In this document: piece after piece, positions 1 through 7,926 of the stretch
Layout of the letters: each line of letters begins with the position of its first letter
Numbering within the stretch: position 1 is the first letter of the stretch
Assembly: GCF_030815415.1 (NCBI RefSeq)
Contig: NZ_JAUSWW010000001.1
Coordinates: forward strand, 9,486,001-9,550,000
Length of the DNA: 64,000 nucleotides
From: Streptomyces canus
GTDB taxonomy: Bacteria > Actinomycetota > Actinomycetes > Streptomycetales > Streptomycetaceae
Direction of reading: 5' to 3'
The notes under the pieces: model-generated
Told to the model about the DNA's origin: nothing
Database searches by the model: none
What the model saw: the letters and a program-made list of their open reading frames with translations, nothing else
Made by a program: the position numbers and the translations under genes

Positions 1-1
1 G

Positions 2-154
2 CTGATCGACGAGCTGCACTTGGTGATCGCGCCGATCCTCATCGGACGTGGGGAGCGGCTGCTCGAGAATCTGGGGGAGGGGATCGACGGCTACCGGGTT
101 GCCGAGTTGGTCGGCTCCCCGACCGTCACGCACGCGGTCCTGGTCCGCCGCTGA
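2..154 (+). CDS. RibD C-terminal / dihydrofolate-reductase-like protein, 3' end only
   Basis: Only the last 50 codons are in the window; the gene begins to the left. The text LHLVIAPILIGRGERLL followed by a short beta-strand tail ending VTHAVLVRR is typical of the C-terminus of the RibD_C / dihydrofolate reductase-like family (NADPH-dependent pyrimidine-type reductases, many of unknown substrate in actinobacteria). It converges on the serine hydrolase gene and overlaps its 3' end by 29 bases. The family call rests on the tail only, so the substrate is unknown. Confidence 0.7.
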   Translation: MIDELHLVIAPILIGRGERLLENLGEGIDGYRVAELVGSPTVTHAVLVRR

Positions 155-1313
155 CACGCCCGGCACCGGTGGTGGCGTGCCGTATCCGGTCGGCGATGTC
201 CTGTGTCAGCTCGACGTGATCGTCCTCAAGGTTCCACTTTCCCTTGCGGTAGGCCTGGTTGCTCACCCAGAACACCATCGTCTCGTCGCGGTGGAACTCC
301 GCGACGGTCGCCAGTGACCAGTCGTTGCCCCCGTCGTGCCAGGCGAACCGGCCTTCGTCGGAGTCGATGACGACCCAGCCGTATCCGTAGGCGCCGTCCA
401 CCTCGGGTACCCGCACGTGCGGGGCGAACAGCTTCTGTTTCGCGGCTGTGGACAGGACGGTTTCGCCGGTGAGGGCGCGGTGCCAGCGGAACATGTCACG
501 GGCGGTGGTGAGCATGCCGCCGTTACCGCGCAGATTCCAGTACGGCCCGTCGGGCGCCCACGGGTGGTCCATCGGCCGTCCCTGGGGGCGTCCGTTCCGG
601 TCGTACTCGACGGCGACCTGCGCGCGCTTCCAGTCGGGCAGCACGTAACCGGTGCGGGTCATCCCGGCGGGCCGGAACAGGTGCTGGGCGAGGAAGTGTT
701 CGTAGCTCTGCCCGGAGACCTTCTCGACGATCGCGGCGAGCAGGCTGTAGCCGAGGTTCGAGTAGTGAAACTCCTCGCCGGGACCCGACTGGAGTGGGGC
801 CTTCATCGCCTGGGCCAGCATCTGCGCGCGTGTCAGCGGGTCGTAGTCGTCACCGAGCGACTGGGGCAGGCCCGCCGTGTGGGTGAGGAGCTGGTGCAGG
901 GTGATGCCCTTCCTGTCGTCGGGCACCCGCCCGAGATGCGTGCCGATCGGGTCACCGACGTGGAGCTTGCCGGTCATCTCCAGCTTCAGGATCGCCGCCG
1001 CGGTGAACTGCTTCGTGATCGACATGTCGTCGTACACGGTGTCGCAGGTCGCGGGGGTCTTCGCGGAGCGGTCGGACAGTCCGCGCCCCGCACAGTGCGT
1101 GAGCTCGTCCCCTCGGGCGGTGGCCACCGTGATGCCGGGCCCCTCGGGGAGTGCCTCATCGAGGAAGCGTTCGACGGCCGGGTCGATCGGGTCCCGCGCC
1201 GAGGCGGCTGCCTCTTTCCCGCCGCCGGCCCCGGTTCCGGCCACAGTGTGGACATCCGAGCACCCGACGAGTGCGAGCACGAGCAACAGCACGAGGGAAC
1301 CGGGACGAGTCAC
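126..1313 (-). CDS. Serine hydrolase lipoprotein (class C beta-lactamase / DD-peptidase fold)
   Basis: A 395-residue protein if it starts at GTG 1313; this start puts a lipoprotein signal (hydrophobic run then LVGC, lipid-anchored Cys at residue 17) at the very N-terminus, and longer in-frame extensions are arginine-rich and unlikely. It has all three active-site boxes of the beta-lactamase-related family: SITK (Ser97/Lys100), YSN (Tyr183-Asn185) and HDG (His325-Gly327) in place of KTG. Such proteins are D-alanyl-D-alanine carboxypeptidases or esterases on the outer face of the membrane. It converges on the RibD-like gene. Substrate is not predictable. Confidence 0.85.
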   Translation of the reverse strand: MTRPGSLVLLLVLALVGCSDVHTVAGTGAGGGKEAAASARDPIDPAVERFLDEALPEGPGITVATARGDELTHCAGRGLSDRSAKTPATCDTVYDDMSITKQFTAAAILKLEMTGKLHVGDPIGTHLGRVPDDRKGITLHQLLTHTAGLPQSLGDDYDPLTRAQMLAQAMKAPLQSGPGEEFHYSNLGYSLLAAIVEKVSGQSYEHFLAQHLFRPAGMTRTGYVLPDWKRAQVAVEYDRNGRPQGRPMDHPWAPDGPYWNLRGNGGMLTTARDMFRWHRALTGETVLSTAAKQKLFAPHVRVPEVDGAYGYGWVVIDSDEGRFAWHDGGNDWSLATVAEFHRDETMVFWVSNQAYRKGKWNLEDDHVELTQDIADRIRHATTGAGRVSGGPGPRA

Positions 1314-1459
1314 ACATGCCTCCAAGTCAACGACGACGACAGATGTGAGCCGAGGCTGACCGCCGCTCCCGGCCCTCTTCAACACAGGGGCTGTGCGAGC
1401 TTGTGCGAGTTCCTGTACGCGCAGGTCAGCGCGGCCCACTTAATCGGAGGGACACCCCT

Positions 1460-1915
1460 GTGACGCCACCGCCCGTGCCTGCCCCCACCGCCGGAGAGGC
1501 CGCGTTCATGGCCGAGTTGCGCCGTCTCAAGGCCTGGTCGGGCCTCAGCTACCGGGAGTTGGAGCGCGCGGCGCACGCGGCAGGCGAGGTGCTCCCGTAC
1601 TCGACGGCGGCGACGATGCTCCGCCGCGATCGCCTGCCCCGTGAGGCCGTTCTCGTCGCCTTCCTCATCGCCTGCGGCCTCGGCGCCGAGGACACTCGGC
1701 AATGGGTGGCCGCCCGCCGGGAACTCACGATGGGCGCACCGCCTTTCCCCGCACCCGCCCCGCAGCCGCCCGTGCTGCGAGGCCGACCGCGCCGGCTGCT
1801 CGCGGTTGTCGGCGCCGCAACGGCCGTGGCGTTCCTGGCCGGTGTGAGCGCGACGGCGATCGGCACGCTGACCGTGCAGGAGGAGCAGACGGTGGAGTAC
1901 ACGGGACAGCCCTGA
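1460..1915 (+). CDS. Small HTH membrane protein (XRE-like N-terminus plus one TM helix)
   Basis: A 151-residue protein. Start chosen at GTG 1460 because GGAGG lies nine bases upstream. Residues about 10-85 (AELRRLKAWSGLSYRELERAA, then LLPY.TAATMLRRDRLPRE) match the helix-turn-helix module seen in many Streptomyces small regulators with XRE-like folds. A proline-rich linker and an RGRPRR patch precede one hydrophobic segment (LLAVVGAATAVAFLAGVSATAIG), so the protein probably sits in the membrane with a cytoplasmic DNA-binding domain. It is divergent from the serine hydrolase lipoprotein. Function unknown; possibly a regulator of its neighbour. Confidence 0.7.
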   Translation: MTPPPVPAPTAGEAAFMAELRRLKAWSGLSYRELERAAHAAGEVLPYSTAATMLRRDRLPREAVLVAFLIACGLGAEDTRQWVAARRELTMGAPPFPAPAPQPPVLRGRPRRLLAVVGAATAVAFLAGVSATAIGTLTVQEEQTVEYTGQP

Positions 1916-2105
1916 AAACCACGTGCGGTGCGCGCCCTGCCCCATGCGTGCCGATGCATCGAGCATCGGGTGGCCTTCCGGCCAACTTCAGCCGGCCAAC
2001 TGCCGTACTGCTCGCGGCTGATGGACAGGTGACGGTCTTCTGTGCGCAAGCTTCCGCCCGCAGGATCTGCATGTCCATGGCACTCTCGACGGTAAGGAAG
2101 CGCCC

Positions 2106-3410
2106 GTGAGAACGACGCACCGCACCGCACGAAGGGCGGCGGCCATCGCCGCTCTGGCAACTGTCCTCGCCGCGTCCCCCGTGACTGCGGCGGACCTGCC
2201 GACGGTGACCGCCACGAGCGAGACCGCGGCACTCCACGACGACGAGGCCGGCGGCAACTCCGACGCCGACGACCCCGCGATCTGGCGCAACCCCGCACAC
2301 CCCGGACGCAGCCTCGTCGTGGCCACCGCCAAGGAAGGCGGCCTGCGGGTCTACGACCTGGACGCCCGCCTCGTGCAGTCGCTGCCGGCCCCGAAACCGC
2401 CCTCCGAGGACGACGCCCCGGGCCGCTTCAACAACGTCGACCTCGTCTCCGGCCTGCGCACCTCGACCGGCCGGACCGACGTGGCGGTCGTGAGTGACCG
2501 CGGCAACGACCGCCTGCGGATCTACCGCATCGCCCCCTCCCATCCCGGCGGGCCCCTGACCGACATCACCGACCCGGCCGCCGCACCCGTCTTCTCTACC
2601 GACCAGGCCGAGATCAACGACCAGCGCACCGCGTACGGCCTGGCCACCTGGAAGGACACGGCCACGGGACGGTCGTACGCCCTCGTCAGCCAGCGCGAAC
2701 GCACCCGCCTGGCGCTGCTCGAACTCGTCCCGGCCGCAGACGGCACCGTCGGCTACCGCAAGGTCCGCACCCTCGACCTCCCGTCCTCCTTCCGTCTCCC
2801 GAACGGCACCTCCTGGACCCCCTGCCTGGAGCCCGGCGAACTCCCGCAGATCGAGGGCATGGTCGTCGACCCGGCCACCGGCACGCTCTACGCCGGCCAG
2901 GAGGACGTGGGCATCTGGCGGTTGCGCGCGGACCTCACCGGCAAGCCGGTCCTCGTGGACAAGGTCAAGGAGTACGGCGTGCCGGGGACGTACGACGAAG
3001 AGAGCGAGGAATGCACGCCGGGCGCCGACCCCGGATACGGCGGCACTCGCCTTTCGGCCGACGTCGAGGGTCTGACGCTTTATCAAGAGCCGGACGGGGA
3101 CGGTTACTTGCTTGCCTCCAGTCAAGGTGACAACACCTTCGTCCTGTACGACCGCGAGGTGAGCGAAGGCAACGAGTACGAGGGCGGCTTCCGGATCGCT
3201 GCGGCCTCGCCGACCCTCGACAGCGTGGAGGAGTGCGACGGAGCGGCCGTCCTGAACGCCCCGCTGGGTGACCGCTATCCGCACGGCCTCCTCGTCGTCC
3301 AGGACGGCCAGGAGACACCCGAAGCACCGGACGGCGAGGGCGGCACACGTACGGCGACCGGCTTCAAGTTCGTCGACCTCGGCGCGGTCGTGGACGCCAC
3401 CGACAGATGA
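2106..3410 (+). CDS. Secreted beta-propeller phytase (3-phytase)
   Basis: A 434-residue exported protein. The N-terminus has a Sec signal (RRAAAIAALATVLAASPVTAAD). The mature part begins with DADDPAIWRNPAHPGRSLVVATAKEGGLRVYDL, the first blade of the beta-propeller (alkaline, calcium-dependent) phytases, and continues with FNNVDLV, SDRGNDRLRIYRI, EGMVVDPATGTLYAGQEDVGIW and YLLASSQGDNTFVLYDR, all typical blade motifs carrying acidic calcium/phosphate ligands. The enzyme removes phosphate from myo-inositol hexakisphosphate outside the cell. Length fits the family. No obvious pho box was identified. It stands alone; the next genes downstream are decayed. Confidence 0.88.
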   Translation: MRTTHRTARRAAAIAALATVLAASPVTAADLPTVTATSETAALHDDEAGGNSDADDPAIWRNPAHPGRSLVVATAKEGGLRVYDLDARLVQSLPAPKPPSEDDAPGRFNNVDLVSGLRTSTGRTDVAVVSDRGNDRLRIYRIAPSHPGGPLTDITDPAAAPVFSTDQAEINDQRTAYGLATWKDTATGRSYALVSQRERTRLALLELVPAADGTVGYRKVRTLDLPSSFRLPNGTSWTPCLEPGELPQIEGMVVDPATGTLYAGQEDVGIWRLRADLTGKPVLVDKVKEYGVPGTYDEESEECTPGADPGYGGTRLSADVEGLTLYQEPDGDGYLLASSQGDNTFVLYDREVSEGNEYEGGFRIAAASPTLDSVEECDGAAVLNAPLGDRYPHGLLVVQDGQETPEAPDGEGGTRTATGFKFVDLGAVVDATDR

Positions 3411-3414
3411 CTCC

Positions 3415-3774
3415 CTAGGGGCCGGGTTTCTCGGACTCGGCATCACGGGGGTAGTGCCGCTCGCCCTGTCGCTGGTCTTCGACGGCGTTCTCGACGGTGG
3501 CGTGGGCACCGCTTGGCTGACGTACCGCTTCAGCCGTGTTCTGATGCGTGATCAGACAGCTCTCGCCCCGACGGGGAACGACCTCGTGGGTACGTCGGGC
3601 AACGTGGTCACAGCCATCCCGGCGGACGGCTACGGCGAGATCCTGCTCCAACTCGCCGGTCAGCCGGTCAAGTTCGCCGCCCGCAGCACGGGTCCGGTGG
3701 CGCGGGGCGCCGAGGTGTGGGTGGAGGCGGCGCTGTCCGCCACGTCGGTCGCGGTCCGTCCGGTGGACCGCTGA
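3415..3774 (+). pseudogene. NfeD-like / OB-fold membrane protein, 5'-truncated and internally deleted
   Basis: An open frame reads GFLGLGITGVVPLALSLVFDGVLDG and then jumps directly to TAWLTYRFSRVLMRDQTALAPTGNDLVGTSGNVVTAIPADGYGEILLQLAGQPVKFAARS and an OB-fold end. In Streptomyces proteins of this kind the two parts are separated by further transmembrane helices, so an internal in-frame deletion is likely. No start codon with a ribosome site lies in front of it; the frame simply emerges from the end of the phytase gene. It precedes a broken flotillin, the usual partner of NfeD-like proteins, and ends just before that reading frame begins. Judged non-functional. Confidence 0.65.
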
Positions 3775-3776
3775 TT

Positions 3777-4345
3777 CTTCAACTCTTCTCTTTCGCACTG
3801 TCCGTGGTCACCCGCTACAAGGTGGCGGGTCCGAGTGAGGCGTTCGTCGTCACCGGGCGGCGCGGCAAGAAGTCCACGACCCGGATACGGGCCGGGGTGT
3901 TCACCGACAACAGCGGCCAGAAGGTCGTGGTCGGCGGCGGCGTGTTCGTCGTGCCGTTCGTGCAGCAGAAGTTCACGCTCGACCTGTCTCCCGGCACATC
4001 CCGGTCGCGTTGCGTGGCGCGGCAGAGGCTGAAGCGATGCACAAGAAGGGCGACGCGTATCAGCGGTACGGCGACGCGGCGATTCTGCAGATGCTTGTCG
4101 AGGTGCTGCCGGAGGTCGTCGCCAAGGCGTCCGAGCCGCTCAGCGCGGTGCAGAAGATGACGGTCATCTCCACCGACGGCGCCGGCCGCATCCCGCGCGC
4201 GGTCGCCGACAATGTCGCCCAGGGTCTCGAACTCCTCAACTCCACCACGGGCGTCGACCTCGCCGAGCTCCTGAAAGGCGTCACCCAGCGGACCTCGACT
4301 GCGGCCGGGGAGCAGCTCAACGGCAAGGCCGAGATCACCCGCTGA
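3777..4345 (+). pseudogene. Flotillin / SPFH-domain gene with frameshift and large internal deletion
   Basis: The first part (SVVTRYKVAGPSEAFVVTGRRGKK... VVVGGGVFVVPFVQQKFTLDLS) is the N-terminal SPFH domain of a flotillin. Near 3990 the frame changes: restoring one base would read on as RHIPVALRGAAEAEAMHKKGDAYQRYGDAAILQMLVEVLPEVV, the flotillin C-terminus, which continues to 4345. About 300 codons of the central coiled coil are missing, apparently joined where the repeated text RGA / GAAEAEA occurs. Intact family members have roughly 470 residues. With the truncated NfeD-like gene upstream it represents a lost membrane-microdomain pair. Non-functional with high probability. Confidence 0.8.
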
Positions 4346-4351
4346 GGCTCA

Positions 4352-4391
4352 CGAGGACCCGCTCACCGTTCGCTCGGTGGGCGGGTCCTCG
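4352..4391 (+). terminator. Strong hairpin terminator after the flotillin remnant
   Basis: CGAGGACCCGC at 4352-4362 is exactly complementary to GCGGGTCCTCG at 4381-4391, with an additional CACC/GGTG pairing inside. It lies seven bases after the flotillin stop codon and looks like a factor-independent terminator without a U-tract, as is usual in Streptomyces. Confidence 0.8.
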
Positions 4392-4522
4392 CCGTTCGCA
4401 CGGAGGCGTGCCCTGTCCGGCAGGTGCGTTCAGGAAACAAGCGCCGATGAAGGTTGCCGGAATCGGGCAATGTGCGGGTCGTCTCCGGACGGGCACCATC
4501 GGTCGCGGGGAGCACCACGGAG

Positions 4523-4564
4523 GGTTCCGGTGCCGGGCGCCTGTGGGCATCCGGCACCGGAACC
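4523..4564. repeat. Perfect 14-bp inverted repeat (orphan hairpin)
   Basis: GGTTCCGGTGCCGG (4523-4536) and CCGGCACCGGAACC (4551-4564) are perfect complements separated by 14 bases. It is not next to a stop codon, so it may be a terminator left over from a lost gene, or an RNA structure. Confidence 0.6.
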
Positions 4565-4610
4565 CACGATCTTCACCTTTTGGCGTGCGCTAAACTCCCC
4601 TTCCGAGCAC

Positions 4611-4630
4611 ATTCGCTCTGGTGAGCGAAT
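4611..4630. promoter_or_regulatory. Candidate operator: 8-bp-arm palindrome
   Basis: ATTCGCTC at 4611 and GAGCGAAT ending at 4630 are perfect arms around TGGT, in a locally AT-richer stretch about 430 bases upstream of the antiporter. The size is right for a dimeric regulator site, but no promoter or partner regulator can be assigned. Confidence 0.35.
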
Positions 4631-5064
4631 AGTTGCTCAGCCGTGAAGTGGTGGTCGGCGGTCGGACCGCTGACGTGAGGCGGGGGGTGTGACATGGGTC
4701 GGGTTGTCTGCGTGCGCGTCCACAACTCCGCTCGTGACAGCGTCCCCGATACGGGCGGCAGCGCCGGCCCGAGCCACTGCCCCGCACGCTGACGCTCCCC
4801 ACCGCCGAAACGGCCGTTCCCGGCTTGCCGCGACCCGGCAGCAAGGGCCCCTTGCCCCTTTCCGAGCTGAGCCGCATGGCAGAGACCTCGCGGCCCTCGC
4901 CCCCTGCGGCCTCAACCTCTCGCTCTCGTCGTCGCACGCCCCCGACGAGAACCCGCGCACCCGTCCGGCATCGGGGCGACCCGCATGGCTGACACCCCTG
5001 CCCCCGGCACCCGCAACAGGCACAGACGCCGCCACCCAATCCCACCGACGGAGGAGTGACGCCC

Positions 5065-6285
5065 GTGCACGACACCACCGCCCTGCTCATCGAACTCGGA
5101 GCCATCATCCTGGCTCTGGGCCTGCTGGGCCGCCTTGCCGGGAAGTTCGGATTCTCGCCGATACCCCTGTACCTGCTCGCCGGACTCGCCTTCGGCCACG
5201 GCGGCATCCTGCCGCTGCAGGCCAGCGAGGAGTTCGTCGCCACCGGAGCCGAGATAGGCGTCATCCTCCTGTTGCTGCTGCTCGGTCTGGAGTACAGCGC
5301 CTCCGAACTCGTCACCAACCTCAAGACCCAATACCCCTCCGGCGCAGTCGACTTCGTGCTCAATGCGACTCCGGGAGCGGCAATGGCGCTCCTGCTCGGC
5401 TGGGGGCCGGTGGCCGCCGTCGCGCTGGCGGGCGTCACGTGGATCTCCTCCTCCGGCGTCATCGCGAAGGTACTGGGGGACCTGCGCAGGCTCGGTAACC
5501 GCGAGACGCCGGTCGTCCTGAGCGTTCTGGTTCTGGAAGACCTCTCCATGGCCCTCTACCTGCCTGTCCTCACCGCCTTGCTGGCCGGGGTGAGCCTGGC
5601 GGGAGGCGCGGTCACCCTGCTGATCGCCCTGGGCACGGTCGGCGCGGTTCTGTATGTCGCCCTGCGCCATGGCCGGTTGGTGAGCCGGGCGGTTTCCTCC
5701 GACAGCGCCGAGATGCTTCTGTTGGTCGTCTTCGGCCTGGCCCTGCTGGTCTCCGGGGTCGCCCAGCACTTGCAGGTGTCGGCGGCGGTGGGCGCGTTCC
5801 TGGTCGGCATCGCTCTGTCCGGAGAGGTCGCCGAAGGTGCCGGCAGTCTTCTCACGCCCCTGCGGGATCTGTTCGCCGCGGTGTTTTTCGTCTTCTTCGG
5901 CCTGCACACAGACCCCGCGGACATCCCGCCGGTCCTTATGCCGGCACTCGCGTTGGCCGCCATCACCACCTTGACGAAGGTCGCCACCGGCTACTGGGCG
6001 GCACGGCGTGCCGGGATATCGGTGAGGGGCCGGTGGCGGGCCGGCGGCACGCTGGTCGCGCGCGGTGAGTTCTCCATCGTCATCGCCGGACTGGCCGTCG
6101 GCGTCGAACCCGGGATCGGCCCGCTCGCCACTGCCTACGTCCTTATCCTGCTCGTCCTCGGACCGCTTGCCGCACGATGGACCGAACCCCTCGCGCGCCG
6201 CCTCACCACCCGCTCCAGGACGGGTAATTCGCCCGACACGACCGTGCCGGCCGAGCTCGGCGAAGTCGTGCGGGCGAACGGCTGA
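5065..6285 (+). CDS. Cation:proton antiporter, CPA2 / KefB type
   Basis: A 406-residue integral membrane protein with about 11-12 hydrophobic helices. Start set at GTG 5065 (MHDTTALLIELG), which has GGAGGAG ten bases upstream; an in-frame GTG at 5056 overlaps that ribosome site. Family features are LLLLLLGLEYSASELV, the conserved TWISSSGVIAKVL and VLVLEDLSMALYLP helices, and a late TLVARGEFSIVIAGLAV helix. It should exchange Na+ or K+ for H+ at the plasma membrane. The usual cytoplasmic RCK (TrkA) domain is absent. The PucR-like regulator follows after 47 bases in the same direction and may be co-transcribed. Confidence 0.85.
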   Translation: MHDTTALLIELGAIILALGLLGRLAGKFGFSPIPLYLLAGLAFGHGGILPLQASEEFVATGAEIGVILLLLLLGLEYSASELVTNLKTQYPSGAVDFVLNATPGAAMALLLGWGPVAAVALAGVTWISSSGVIAKVLGDLRRLGNRETPVVLSVLVLEDLSMALYLPVLTALLAGVSLAGGAVTLLIALGTVGAVLYVALRHGRLVSRAVSSDSAEMLLLVVFGLALLVSGVAQHLQVSAAVGAFLVGIALSGEVAEGAGSLLTPLRDLFAAVFFVFFGLHTDPADIPPVLMPALALAAITTLTKVATGYWAARRAGISVRGRWRAGGTLVARGEFSIVIAGLAVGVEPGIGPLATAYVLILLVLGPLAARWTEPLARRLTTRSRTGNSPDTTVPAELGEVVRANG

Positions 6286-6332
6286 GCGCGGGGAACACGC
6301 GGCCGACGACATACCGACCGAACGGGGATGAC

Positions 6333-7409
6333 ATGAACAGCCAGAGCACAGCGGAGACGTTCCTCGACGGATTCGCCACGATCCTGACGGACGCCACTGG
6401 CACCGGACGCCACCTGACCCGTGACGAGATCGAGTCCCGTCGGGCCCTGGGCGCACGGGCGGCCGAGGCCGGACTTGGCTGGCGCACCCTCGTACGCGCG
6501 CACCTCGTGGCCAGCCGCGACGGCTGGCCACGAGCGGCCGATCCGGACAGCGTCCTCACCGTCGTCGAGCAGGCGGTGGACGCCTTCGCCGACGGATACG
6601 AGCGCGCGCAACGACTCGTCATCCGCAAAGAAGAGGCCGCCCGCCGGGAGTTCATCGACGACCTGCTGCACGGTCGCGGCGACCCGGGCCAACTCGCCGC
6701 GCGTTCCGAACGGTTCGGGCTGCGGCTGTCCCGCGCCCACGCGGTGGCCGTGGTCGAGGGGCCGGAGGAGTACGACGAGACCGACCCCGTTCCCCGGCAG
6801 GTGGCCGGCGAGCTGTTCGCGCGTTTCGAGAACCGCCGGATCCTGTTCACCACCAAGGACGGCCGGATGGTGTGCATCGCCCCCGCCGACCAGGACGACG
6901 TCCTCACGCATTTCGCCAAGCACGCCTACGCCGCAGCCGGCCGGGCCCAGGCCGCCATCGGCCGACCCCGACCGGGCACGATCGGCATCGGACACAGCTA
7001 CGAAGAGGCCCTCAACGCGCTCGACGTGGCTCAGCGCATGGGCCTCGACGAGCCGTTGCTGCGCGCCGCCGACCTGCTGGTCTTCCCCGTCCTGGCCCGG
7101 GACCGGCAGGCGCTGGTGGACCTCGTACGCAACACCGTGGGGCCGCTGGAACAGGCACGCGGTGGAGCGCGGCCCCTGCTCGACACTCTCACCGCCTACT
7201 TCGACAGCGGCTGCGTGGCCGCGGCCACGGCCCGGCGGCTGTCCCTCAGCGTGCGCGCGCTCACCTACCGGCTCGATCGCATTCACACCCTGACCGGCAG
7301 CGACCCGACCGACCCCGGCCACCGCTACACCCTGCAGACCGCGGTGATCGGCGCCCGCCTGCTCGACTGGCCCACCAGACCCCTGCACTCGGCCGGCACC
7401 TCCACCTAG
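6333..7409 (+). CDS. PucR/CdaR-type transcriptional regulator
   Basis: A 358-residue regulator. The C-terminal 60 residues (YFDSGCVAAATARRLSLSVRALTYRLDRIHTLTGSDPTDPGHRYTLQTAVIGARLL) are the PucR C-terminal helix-turn-helix, in which Y-R-L-x-R-I is diagnostic. Upstream are a helical N-terminal region and a GGDEF-like/CdaR sensor segment, without catalytic residues. The start has ATG after GGGGATGAC. It lies 47 bases behind the antiporter, suggesting control of that gene or shared transcription. The inducer is unknown. Confidence 0.82.
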   Translation: MNSQSTAETFLDGFATILTDATGTGRHLTRDEIESRRALGARAAEAGLGWRTLVRAHLVASRDGWPRAADPDSVLTVVEQAVDAFADGYERAQRLVIRKEEAARREFIDDLLHGRGDPGQLAARSERFGLRLSRAHAVAVVEGPEEYDETDPVPRQVAGELFARFENRRILFTTKDGRMVCIAPADQDDVLTHFAKHAYAAAGRAQAAIGRPRPGTIGIGHSYEEALNALDVAQRMGLDEPLLRAADLLVFPVLARDRQALVDLVRNTVGPLEQARGGARPLLDTLTAYFDSGCVAAATARRLSLSVRALTYRLDRIHTLTGSDPTDPGHRYTLQTAVIGARLLDWPTRPLHSAGTST

Positions 7410-7515
7410 ACCTACGGCGAGCAGCCCCCAACCGCCCACCCGACGCTCCAGTCGCGAGTGGGGCCTCTGCGTCCTCGTGCAGTGCACCGGATCCGGACGG
7501 CCGCCGCCCTCGGCC

Positions 7516-7926
7516 ATGCCCGTCCCGCGACCGGTTGCCACCCCCCTGGTGTGGGCCACGGCCTTTGGCGGTGCCCTGGTCCTGGTGGCGCTGCACAACG
7601 TCTTCGTGGGCACGGACCGCCCCGGTGTCGCCCTGGCCGGGCTGTCGTTGCTGGCCGTCGCACTGGGACTGTGCGCCCGCTTCACCGCCGCCCCCGGCAC
7701 GGCGGTGCTGTGCTGGCTGTTCCTCAACGGCTTCGCGATCCCACCCGTGGGCACCCTCACCTGGGCCGCGCCTCGGGACACCTTCTGGCTCGCCAGTCTG
7801 TGCGCGGCGGCTCTCGTCGGCACGGTGCTCGCCCGGATCGTCCATGCCCGGGCCGCCTACCGTCGTGTCACCGTCGGACAAGTGCCCCTCCCGGCAGAGC
7901 CCGACGACCTGCGCGCCGGTGACTGA
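7516..7926 (+). CDS. Small membrane protein with four TM helices (hypothetical)
   Basis: A 136-residue protein from ATG 7516; a GTG at 7477 would add 13 polar residues. It has hydrophobic segments at about 10-30, 35-52, 58-75 and 85-108, followed by a charged tail. The arrangement resembles the four-helix DUF4118-type sensor module found in histidine kinases, but no kinase domain follows, so this is only a resemblance. Its last 59 bases overlap the 3' end of the convergent MreB-like gene, which is unusual and may mean one of the two is poorly expressed. Confidence 0.6.
   Translation: MPVPRPVATPLVWATAFGGALVLVALHNVFVGTDRPGVALAGLSLLAVALGLCARFTAAPGTAVLCWLFLNGFAIPPVGTLTWAAPRDTFWLASLCAAALVGTVLARIVHARAAYRRVTVGQVPLPAEPDDLRAGD

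Larger units (their letters stand above)
4392..5064. other. Gap without a convincing gene; two inverted repeats
   Basis: About 670 bases before the antiporter hold no reading frame that looks like protein; the long open frames here are arginine/proline-rich shadows. It contains an orphan 14-bp-arm hairpin (4523-4564) and an ATTCGCTC...GAGCGAAT palindrome (4611-4630), both listed separately. Antiporters of this type are often preceded by a small TrkA-C regulatory subunit gene; none is recognisable here. Confidence 0.6.

Noticed and set aside
336..1463. Long rightward open frame antisense to the serine hydrolase lipoprotein
   Set aside because: Antisense of a gene with clear catalytic motifs; composition is the usual mirror of high-GC codon bias and no ribosome site precedes it.
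1725..3509. 594-codon leftward frame over the phytase gene
   Set aside because: It is antisense to the beta-propeller phytase; GC-rich third positions create such frames; no family features.
4912..6531. 539-codon leftward frame over the antiporter
   Set aside because: Antisense to a 12-helix transporter; rich in Gln/Asp/Arg, as expected from mirrored hydrophobic codons.
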